Below are positions 1 through 5,877 of a stretch of DNA of 6,191 nucleotides, one piece after another; positions within the stretch are counted from its first letter, which is position 1; the number at the start of each line of letters is the position of its first letter. A program made the translations under genes and the position numbers. The stretch comes from an uncultured Collinsella sp. Lineage in GTDB: Bacteria; Actinomycetota; Coriobacteriia; Coriobacteriales; Coriobacteriaceae. A model generated the notes under the pieces. That model had not been told where the DNA came from and did not search any database. It saw nothing but the letters and a program-made list of their open reading frames with translations. Where the stretch lies: positions 1 to 6,191 of the forward strand of contig CAKUHM010000086.1 of the NCBI GenBank assembly GCA_934655835.1, in the 5' to 3' direction.

Positions 1-1144
1 TATCGCTCTCGACGCTCGAGTAGCTTGCGATATTGCCGCGGTCCTGGATGTACCAGGTGCATTCGCCCAGGTCAGAGAGCTCGGCGCGGGCATCGGCAAA
101 CTGCTGGTCGGCGGCGGCACGGCGCTGGTCCAGGTCGGCTTGCGCCTGCGCACGCTCGTCGGTGCCCTCGGCCATGCGATTGATGTTGTCCTGCTCGATC
201 CCAAAGACCATATTCGCCTGGCGCTCGGCCGCATCCAAGCTCGCCGGTGTGTCAACCGTCAGCTCCTGAGCGCGCGCCTTCTCACGCTCCTCGCGGATCT
301 TCTCGATATTGCCCTTGACCTCATTGATCTTTGCCGAGTAGGCATCCGAATAGGAGTTGAGGCTCTTGGCTCCCTCGACGACCACGTGGACAGCGGAGTA
401 GGAAGAAGATGTCGCGGCGTCCTCGCTCACATAGAACTTATAGTCCGCAGTCGAAGCAGCGCGAAAGGCGTTGACTGTCGAGTCGGAGCTCACATCAGTG
501 GGATCGAGGACCTCAGCCGTAATGGTGTAATCGCCCGCGGCAAACTGGTCCTTGGCGCTTTGGTTCGACGAGCTCGCATCGTTGGCGGCAAAGCTCACCG
601 TATCGCCGATTTTCTTGCCCGAAGCCTTCAAAAAACGTGAGGTCACTGCCACTTCGTCCGAAGTCTCGGGCAGCTCGCCGCGTACTAGCACCGGTTGGTC
701 AATATTCTCCTTGGAGAGGCTCTGTACGACGACACGCTCGCGCGTCGTACCCACGGCGGTATAGGCGGTCTCGGTATAGATGCCCTCGGCCGTCTCGACG
801 CCATCGACCTCTTGGATCGCAGCAAGATCGTCATCGGTCAGACCATAGGTCGACTGCACGTTGATGTCATAAACATTCTGCTGGTCAAAGTAGGCGTCGA
901 CCGAATCACACAGGTCCTCGCAGCCCGCCTTAAGGCCGCACATCACGCTCACGCCAAGCGCCGTGATGATCACGATCGACAAGAAGCGCTTAAGGCTGCC
1001 GCGAATCGTGCGGTAGATGCCACGGCGAAAAACCGTCGGCACCATATCGTTTGAGCTTTGGGCGGTGCGATAGGTCGTAAAATCCTGCTCGCGCTCCGTG
1101 TTCTGCGCGTCGCGGCGTTGGCTGTTTTGGCGGTCCTGATTCAT
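1..1144 (-). CDS. ABC transporter permease, MacB/FtsX type (N-terminal 381 residues, cut by window edge)
   Basis: This is the membrane subunit that pairs with the ATPase encoded just upstream. The frame is open from the ATG at 1144 to the left edge, so the C-terminal part, including the other expected membrane segments, is missing. Residues 1-33 are hydrophilic. Residues about 40-55 are basic (RRGIYRTIRGSLKRF) and lead into one hydrophobic helix, about 54-70 (LSIVIITALGVSVMCG). The large extracytoplasmic region follows. It has a MacB_PCD-like stretch (residues 85-260, including VRGELPETSDEVAVTSRFL) and a charged, coiled-coil-like stretch at about 265-358. The visible part ends in WYIQDRGNIASYSS, a motif I recall from large permeases of gut Gram-positives. 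The start lies five bases after the ATPase stop, with only a weak GAGTGG upstream. A GTG two codons earlier overlaps the ATPase stop, and Met34 (1045) is another possible start. The substrate cannot be told from sequence; peptide or antibiotic efflux is usual for the class. Confidence 0.88.
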   Translation of the reverse strand, partial: MNQDRQNSQRRDAQNTEREQDFTTYRTAQSSNDMVPTVFRRGIYRTIRGSLKRFLSIVIITALGVSVMCGLKAGCEDLCDSVDAYFDQQNVYDINVQSTYGLTDDDLAAIQEVDGVETAEGIYTETAYTAVGTTRERVVVQSLSKENIDQPVLVRGELPETSDEVAVTSRFLKASGKKIGDTVSFAANDASSSNQSAKDQFAAGDYTITAEVLDPTDVSSDSTVNAFRAASTADYKFYVSEDAATSSSYSAVHVVVEGAKSLNSYSDAYSAKINEVKGNIEKIREEREKARAQELTVDTPASLDAAERQANMVFGIEQDNINRMAEGTDERAQAQADLDQRRAAADQQFADARAELSDLGECTWYIQDRGNIASYSSVESD

Positions 1145-1149
1145 GGGCA

Positions 1150-1851
<702 letters not shown>

Positions 1852-1907
1852 CGATCGGTTCCCATCTGGTCGGATAACTCTTTAGTATTACCCATTTCGC
1901 ACCGACC

Positions 1908-1950
1908 AAAAAGGGACAGGTTTATTTTGGCAGGTTTTATATGGGGAAAC
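1908..1950 (+). repeat. 43-bp dispersed element, copy 1 (inverted relative to copy 2)
   Basis: This stretch begins AAAAAGGGACAGG, contains GGCAGGTTTTAT and ends GGGGAAAC. It matches the reverse complement of 4464-4506 at 41 of 43 positions, the two differences being single-base substitutions. It sits in the 271-bp divergent region between the ATPase and the GyrI-like gene, about 60 bp from the ATPase start. I see no coding capacity in it. I believe related sequences are common between genes in Collinsella genomes, but that is from memory. The rest of the divergent region (1951-2052) shows no gene or clear signal. Confidence 0.85.
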
Positions 1951-2052
1951 GGCAGCTATAGATGAGGCGCCGGGGAGGCCGAGAAATCATCGACGGGGTC
2001 AGGCCGACCGCCAAACACAACGCACGCATCTCAATCTGTCAGCCAAATCATT

Positions 2053-2066
2053 CGAACAGCTGTTCG
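2053..2066. promoter_or_regulatory. LexA/SOS-box-like perfect palindrome
   Basis: CGAACAGCTGTTCG is a perfect 14-bp palindrome with the GAAC-N4-GTTC core known for LexA (DinR) operators in Bacillus and actinobacteria. It lies 56 bp before the GyrI-like start codon and just upstream of two overlapping TATGAT -10 candidates, so it overlaps the expected -35 region. A bound repressor there would block transcription. The divergent ATPase start is about 200 bp away, so the plus-strand gene is the likelier target. LexA control is inferred from the sequence match; another dimeric repressor could bind the same palindrome. Confidence 0.6.
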
Positions 2067-2070
2067 TTTC

Positions 2071-2081
2071 TATGATATGAT
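2071..2081 (+). promoter_or_regulatory. Putative -10 region(s) of the GyrI-like gene
   Basis: TATGAT occurs twice in overlapping positions (2071-2076 and 2076-2081), each one mismatch from the TATAAT consensus. No good TTGACA match lies 16-18 bp upstream; that position is taken by the LexA-like palindrome. The transcript would begin about 35 bp before the start codon. Confidence 0.45.
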
Positions 2082-2122
2082 TCAACTATCTAAGCAGGCC
2101 AATACGCAGAAAGGCGGCCAAC

Positions 2123-2761
2123 ATGGCGTTCGACTTTAAGAAGGAATGCAAGGAGCTCTACAAACCTGCAAGCAAGCCGAGTATCGTAACTGTCCCGCCT
2201 ATGAGCTACGTTGCCGTTCGCGGAAAGGGCGACCCAAATACCGAAGGTGGCGAGTATCAAAACGCCCTGCCGCTACTTTACGGCATCGCCTATACCGTCA
2301 AGATGTCGAAGAAAGGCCCAAGGAGCATCGAGGGCTATTTCGACTTTGTGGTACCGCCGCTCGAGGGATTCTGGTGGCAAGACTCCCCCGGTAGCGGCAT
2401 CGATTATGTACGCAAGGACAATTTCAACTTTATCTCGTGCATCCGCCTGCCTGATTTCGTCACCCGAGATGACTTTGACTGGGCAGTCGCGGAAGCCACG
2501 ACCAAAAAGAAACTGGACTTTTCCGCCGTCGAACTGCTTAAAGTTGACGAGGGTCTCTGCGTTCAATGCATGCACACCGGGCCCTACGACAACGAACCGG
2601 CGACCGTAGACGCTATGCATGAATACACGACCGAGCTGGGCTATGTTCCCGACTTCTCAGACACCCGTTTACATCACGAAATCTATCTCTCCGATCCACG
2701 CAAATGCGCACCGGAGAAACTTAAGACCGTGGTTCGTCATCCTATCAAGCGCGCTGAATAG
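2123..2761 (+). CDS. GyrI-like small-molecule-binding domain protein (COG4832 type)
   Basis: A 212-residue cytoplasmic protein of the GyrI-like/SOUL-related fold, standing alone without a DNA-binding domain. Typical family stretches are VTVPPMSYVAVRGKGDPN (23-40), DFVVPPLEGFWWQD (74-87), LCVQCMHTGPYDNEPATVD (145-163) and HHEIYLSDPRKCAPEKLKTV (184-203). The length fits the stand-alone family. The ATG at 2123 has a clear AAAGGCGG Shine-Dalgarno a few bases upstream. There is no signal peptide or membrane segment. In this superfamily E. coli SbmC/GyrI is SOS-induced and protects gyrase, other members sense small molecules, and some are reported to hydrolyse cyclopropane-containing DNA-alkylating toxins. 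Which role applies here cannot be read from sequence. The LexA-like palindrome upstream suggests induction by DNA damage. The gene is monocistronic by appearance: there is a 170-bp gap and a separate promoter before the ClC gene. Confidence 0.88.
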   Translation: MAFDFKKECKELYKPASKPSIVTVPPMSYVAVRGKGDPNTEGGEYQNALPLLYGIAYTVKMSKKGPRSIEGYFDFVVPPLEGFWWQDSPGSGIDYVRKDNFNFISCIRLPDFVTRDDFDWAVAEATTKKKLDFSAVELLKVDEGLCVQCMHTGPYDNEPATVDAMHEYTTELGYVPDFSDTRLHHEIYLSDPRKCAPEKLKTVVRHPIKRAE

Positions 2762-2791
2762 CGTGGGGCGTCATTTCACGCGCTAGGTTTT
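2759..2791 (+). terminator. Weak candidate terminator after the GyrI-like gene
   Basis: The stop codon region TAGCG (2759-2763) can pair with CGCTA (2781-2785), with a further TG/CA pair across a two-base bulge. GGTTTT (2786-2791) follows. The stem is short and the T-run is brief, so this is only a modest candidate. Confidence 0.3.
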
Positions 2792-2834
2792 AAGCCAACC
2801 AACCAGCCGCCTCCTAGGCCGTCCGGTAATTATC

Positions 2835-2861
2835 TTGACGCGGCCCGTCGCATCTTATAAG
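2835..2861 (+). promoter_or_regulatory. Putative promoter of the ClC transporter gene
   Basis: TTGACG (2835-2840) and TATAAG (2856-2861) each match the sigma-70 type consensus at five of six positions. The 15-bp spacer is shorter than ideal. Transcription would start near 2868, giving a leader of about 65 bases that contains the hairpin at 2875-2910. Confidence 0.45.
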
Positions 2862-2874
2862 TTTGTTTTGCTAA

Positions 2875-2916
2875 AGCTGGAAAGCCTCTCAACGATGCGC
2901 AACTCCAGCTCTTTTT
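2875..2916 (+). terminator. Terminator-like hairpin in the ClC leader (possible attenuator)
   Basis: AGCTGGA (2875-2881) pairs perfectly with TCCAGCT (2904-2910) around a 22-base loop, and CTTTTT follows directly (2911-2916). The element lies between the putative promoter and the start codon at 2932, so it could act as a conditional terminator. The loop is long for a simple terminator. I could not recognise a fluoride (crcB) or other known riboswitch in the leader. Confidence 0.35.
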
Positions 2917-2931
2917 CTATCAAGAGAGCAA

Positions 2932-4182
2932 GTGTCGGAAAGCAAAATGTCAGAAAGCAGCGCATCGAGCAGAATTAAACGCCTGGTCAACACCTATAGC
3001 GGCCTCGTGCTTATGGGTGCCGTCGGAATCCCTATCGGCATCATCGTTGGCGTCATCTGTGCCCTTTTTGGTCGTGTGCTCCTGGCAATTGGCGCCTTCC
3101 GGGACTCGCACATCGTACTGCTCCTTCCCTTCCTCGCCCTCATGGGCTTGGCCATCGTATTTGCCTACCGCACCTGGGGCAAGGGCACCGACCGCGGCAT
3201 GAGTCTGGTGTTCGACGTAGGTCGCGGACGCGAGGACGCCATCTCCCCGCGTCTGGTGCCGCTCATTATGCTGAGCACGTGGGGGACGCATCTCTTTGGT
3301 GGCAGTGCGGGACGCGAGGGCGTAGCGGTGCAGATCGGCGCCACCGTCTCACATTGGATCGGCCGACGTCTACCCTTCCGAGACCCCGGCAACACGTTTT
3401 TGCTCATTGGTATGGCCGCTGGCTTTGCCGGACTCTTTCGAACGCCGCTCGCCGCTACGGTCTTTGCTGTCGAGGTGCTGGTCGCCGGACGCATGGAATA
3501 CCGCGCGCTGTTCCCCGCGCTTACGGCTTCACTTGCCGCAAGCATGACCTCCGGCGCCCTGGGGCTCGAGAAGTTCGAGGTCGCCGTTACCGCCTCGTAT
3601 GCGCTCGACCTCTCCGGTCTTGGACAGCTGGCGCTGTTGGGTATCGCGTTTGGTATGGTCGGTGGAGCTTTTGCCTGGTGCCTTGCCCATGCCAAGACCC
3701 TTGCAGCGCGGCTGCTCCCCAACCCCTATGTGCGCATCGCCGTTATGGGCATCGCGCTATCAGCGATTCTGTTCGTGCTTCGGCAGGGGCGATACTGCGG
3801 TCTTGGCACCAACCTGATACCGGCGGCGCTCGACGGTGACGGCAAGGTCGCCATCATGCCTTGGGACTGGGCGCTCAAATTCACACTCACCATCGCCACG
3901 CTTGCCGCAGGATATCAGGGTGGCGAGGTAACACCGCTGTTCTCCATCGGAGCCAGCCTGGGTTTCGCACTCGCCGGGATTCTCGGCATGCCCGTCGAGC
4001 TCTGCGCCGCGCTGGGATACGCCGCCGTCTTTGGCAGCGCCACCAACACGCTACTCGCGCCGATCCTCATTGGCTGCGAGGTCTTCGGTTTCGGTAATCT
4101 GCCGGCGTTCTTCATCGTCTGCGTTGTGGCATATCTGTTCAACATGGACAAATCGATCTACGCCTTGCAAGAGCGCGCGTAG
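2932..4182 (+). CDS. ClC-family transporter, probable fluoride/proton antiporter (CLC-F-like)
   Basis: A polytopic inner-membrane protein of 416 residues, a usual length for a bacterial ClC without a CBS domain. Motif II is GGSAGREGVAVQIG (123-136), with gating glutamate Glu129. The GFAGLFRTPLAATVFAVEV stretch (164-182) and GGEVTPLFSIGASLG (330-344) are clear ClC landmarks. The place of the chloride-selective GSGIP motif is taken by GMSLV (89-93), with methionine replacing the selectivity serine. GLGTNLI (290-296), the GGEVTPLF version of motif III and IYALQ near the C-terminus also resemble the CLC-F branch. Fluoride export coupled to proton entry is therefore the best guess; chloride transport is the alternative. 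The start is uncertain. GTG 2932 has AAGAGAG upstream, but ATG 2947, preceded by GGAAAGC, opens a near-copy of the same codons (MSESK then MSESS). It converges on the kinase gene across a repeat-filled gap. Confidence 0.9.
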   Translation: MSESKMSESSASSRIKRLVNTYSGLVLMGAVGIPIGIIVGVICALFGRVLLAIGAFRDSHIVLLLPFLALMGLAIVFAYRTWGKGTDRGMSLVFDVGRGREDAISPRLVPLIMLSTWGTHLFGGSAGREGVAVQIGATVSHWIGRRLPFRDPGNTFLLIGMAAGFAGLFRTPLAATVFAVEVLVAGRMEYRALFPALTASLAASMTSGALGLEKFEVAVTASYALDLSGLGQLALLGIAFGMVGGAFAWCLAHAKTLAARLLPNPYVRIAVMGIALSAILFVLRQGRYCGLGTNLIPAALDGDGKVAIMPWDWALKFTLTIATLAAGYQGGEVTPLFSIGASLGFALAGILGMPVELCAALGYAAVFGSATNTLLAPILIGCEVFGFGNLPAFFIVCVVAYLFNMDKSIYALQERA

Positions 4183-4210
4183 AAAGATGTCCAAACAGGT
4201 TGTCTCAACC

Positions 4211-4409
4211 GGAAACGGCATGCCACTCTGAGGCTGTATTCCGGGATGCGCTTTCCGTCTGAGCCTCCATTCGGAAAGCGCATCCCGTTCCGAGGGTCCA
4301 AACTGGGATACCGTTTCCGAAACGATCCCCTAGGGGAAACTGCGTCCCGTTCTGAAGCCTCAAACTGGGATGCAGTTTCCGCTAGGCGCCCAAGAGGAAA
4401 GTGCGTCGC
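4211..4409. repeat. Tandem array of ~62-bp palindromic units
   Basis: The 331-bp convergent gap between the ClC and kinase genes is largely filled by a degenerate tandem repeat. Arms beginning GGAAA start at 4211, 4273, 4335 and 4396 (steps of 62, 62 and 61). Complementary arms beginning GGGAT start at 4243, 4305 and 4367 (steps of exactly 62). Each GGGAT arm can fold with the GGAAA arm that follows it: perfectly in the first unit, with two non-pairs and one wobble out of 14 in the second, and more loosely in the third. The first GGAAA arm (4211-4224) has no obvious partner and begins shortly after the ClC stop. No T-runs follow the stems. I see nothing in 4410-4463. Confidence 0.85.
4242..4287. 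repeat. Perfect 16-bp inverted repeat (strong hairpin)
   Basis: CGGGATGCGCTTTCCG (4242-4257) is the exact reverse complement of CGGAAAGCGCATCCCG (4272-4287), with a 14-base loop. It is the best-preserved unit of the 62-bp array and lies 60 bp after the ClC stop. Such a stem could protect mRNA 3' ends or help stop transcription from both convergent genes. With no T-run on either strand it is not a classical intrinsic terminator. Confidence 0.85.
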
Positions 4410-4463
4410 ACTCCACAGTGTCACGCCGGAACGTACCCTCAGCCCACAGCCTCCTCCGTCGAC

Positions 4464-4506
4464 GTTTCCCCAGATAAAACCTGCCAAAACAAACCTGTCC
4501 CTTTTT
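4464..4506 (-). repeat. 43-bp dispersed element, copy 2
   Basis: This is the inverted partner of 1908-1950, reading GTTTCCCCAGATAAAACC at its inner end and CCTGTCCCTTTTT at its outer end on the plus strand. It begins only seven bases after the kinase stop codon. Both copies have their AAAAAGGG end facing outward and their GAAAC end facing the plus-strand gene pair. No target-site duplication is seen at the outer flanks (ACCGACC versus GCAGGTT). Confidence 0.85.
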
Positions 4507-4514
4507 GCAGGTTT
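4486..4514 (-). terminator. Candidate terminator of the kinase operon, formed partly by repeat copy 2
   Basis: On the minus strand AAACCTG (from 4514) overlaps the kinase stop codon and can pair with CAGGTTT (ending 4491) around a ten-base loop. A T-rich TTTGTTTT overlaps and follows the stem. A competing 10-bp stem is possible between TAAAACCTGC (4516-4507) and GCAGGTTTTA (4484-4475). Both stems are AT-rich in part, so strength is uncertain. Confidence 0.4.
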
Positions 4515-5875
4515 TAGAGGCGGACGGTGAAGGTGATCTGATGGTCGTGGCCAGATACGGTAGCGGAGCCGCCATGGGCCTCGGCGATGGCGCGCACGAC
4601 GGATAGGCCCACACCCGAGCCGCCTGTCTTGGAGCTGCGCGACACGTCCGCACGATAGAAGCGGTCGAACAATCGGTCCAGGTCGCCTTCGGGCAGCTCG
4701 TCTACAGCGTTCGATACGACAAGCTCTGCCGAGCCTTTGCCCGCACCGCGCGAAACGGCACACAGGCTCAGCTCGATCACGCTGTCCTCGCTTGCGTAGC
4801 GTGTTGCATTGTCCAGCAGCAGCTCAACAACCTGCGTCACCGCCGCAGCATCGGCATGAGCGCGCACGCCGGTCGCGACCGACATCGACAGGCGCTTGCC
4901 GCGCGAGACCGCCACCGATTCAAACAGCGCGGCTGCCTTGTCAACTGCCTCCGAGAGATCGATCGACGCCATGGTAAAGCCCGCCGAGCCCTCGTCCATG
5001 CGCGCCAAAAATACCAGACGCTCCGTAAGTGCCGTCAGTCGCGCCACCTGCTCGTGAATGCTCTGCGTCCACTCACTCTCGCCGCTTTCAATCTCTTGCA
5101 CCTCGTTCGCGGCATCAATCACAGCCAGCGGTGTCTTGATCTCGTGGCTCGCATCGGTAATAAAGCGCTTTTGCTTGCTGTAGCTCTCGACCATCGGTCG
5201 AATCACGGCGCCCGAGGCGGCCGTTACAATTGCCAGCACCGCCAGCCAGCCAATGCAGCTGATTGCCACACTCGCGCTCAAAAACGAATAAAAGCTTGCA
5301 AGCTCGCGCGAGCAGTCCACAAACACATAGGTGGTCTCATCGTCTTGAACGTCGGTCGTATAGCGATAATTGCCAGAAAAACCCGAGACCCAACCCTTGG
5401 AATGCAACTTGGCGGCAATACTGGCGGCGCGCTTGGCACCCACCGCGGCAATGCGGGCCGTATTGACATCGACCGCCTGTCCATCGACAAGCGTCACCGT
5501 AAAGTAGCGCGTGTCGAAGGGAGATTCCGCCGTCATACCTTCGAAGTGTCTGATGCGAATGCCCGCTTGGCTATCGCCGGCATCCTTGCCATTAGCGGGC
5601 TCGGCTTTAGGCTCGTCCCCCCAATCGATACCGTCCTTGCCCGCCAGAATATAGTCCAGGCGAGCGTCGGCCATCTTGCAGACATGCGAATAATTGACGA
5701 TGTTGATGCCGGCGATGATGAGCGTGAGCACCACGGTCACGGCGCCCATGGCAACGAGGATAAACTTGCGACGCAGACGGCGGCCCAATGCGTCAACAGA
5801 ATTAGCCCGCCCCTTACTACTCGAGGCGGCGTGAAACCACTCCGTCATGCGCTTGCACCACGCGCTCGCGCTCAC
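4514..5875 (-). CDS. Two-component sensor histidine kinase (HisKA/HATPase_c, VanS-like)
   Basis: A membrane sensor kinase that autophosphorylates and passes phosphate to the response regulator encoded upstream. Numbering is from the GTG at 5875 (453 residues). There is a basic N-terminus, TM1 at about 38-61, an extracytoplasmic sensor of about 130 residues, and TM2 at about 196-220. The HisKA box DASHEIKTPLAVI follows (241-253, phosphoacceptor His244). The ATPase domain has N-box LLLDNATRYASE (352-363), F-box DRLFDRFYRAD (400-410) and G2 box GGSGVGLSVVRAIAEAHGG (418-436). The usual DxGxG G1 box is replaced by SNAVDELPEGD (388-398), as I recall in some gut Gram-positive kinases. The start was chosen because GTG 5875 lies two bases after the regulator stop and nine bases after GAGGAAGG. 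ATG 5848 (444 residues) lacks a Shine-Dalgarno, and the longer frame from 5992 overlaps the regulator. The stimulus is unknown; antibiotic or envelope stress is usual for the class. Confidence 0.92.
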   Translation of the reverse strand: MSASAWCKRMTEWFHAASSSKGRANSVDALGRRLRRKFILVAMGAVTVVLTLIIAGINIVNYSHVCKMADARLDYILAGKDGIDWGDEPKAEPANGKDAGDSQAGIRIRHFEGMTAESPFDTRYFTVTLVDGQAVDVNTARIAAVGAKRAASIAAKLHSKGWVSGFSGNYRYTTDVQDDETTYVFVDCSRELASFYSFLSASVAISCIGWLAVLAIVTAASGAVIRPMVESYSKQKRFITDASHEIKTPLAVIDAANEVQEIESGESEWTQSIHEQVARLTALTERLVFLARMDEGSAGFTMASIDLSEAVDKAAALFESVAVSRGKRLSMSVATGVRAHADAAAVTQVVELLLDNATRYASEDSVIELSLCAVSRGAGKGSAELVVSNAVDELPEGDLDRLFDRFYRADVSRSSKTGGSGVGLSVVRAIAEAHGGSATVSGHDHQITFTVRL

Positions 5876-5877
5876 GC

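Noticed and set aside
140..1054. Several plus-strand open frames at the left end
   Set aside because: They lie antisense to the permease, whose frame is continuous from 1144 to the edge and has a coherent membrane-protein sequence.
1882..1909. Minus-strand promoter for the ABC operon (TTGGTC, 16 bp, TACTAA)
   Set aside because: Both hexamers match consensus at only about three of six positions, which is too weak to call. No better pair was seen between 1852 and 2050.
2762..2931. Fluoride (crcB) riboswitch before the ClC gene
   Set aside because: The conserved GATG-containing and AAC-containing blocks and the pseudoknot layout could not be found by eye. A covariance-model search would be needed to exclude a divergent one.
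4198..4210. Small hairpin GGTTG-TCT-CAACC after the ClC stop codon
   Set aside because: The stem is only five base pairs and no T-run follows, so it is not a convincing terminator.
4211..4409. CRISPR array
   Set aside because: The period is about 62 bp with similarity spread over the whole unit. There are no unique spacers between short constant repeats and no cas genes in view.
1908..4506. A complete transposon with the 43-bp elements as terminal inverted repeats
   Set aside because: There is no transposase or recombinase between the repeats and no target-site duplication outside them. The cargo is two ordinary chromosomal genes.
4246..4530. Plus-strand open frame of 94 codons across the convergent gap
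   Set aside because: It is made of the 62-bp palindromic units and the 43-bp element. The unit length is not a multiple of three, there is no ribosome-binding site, and it runs into the kinase gene. It is best explained as repeat DNA.
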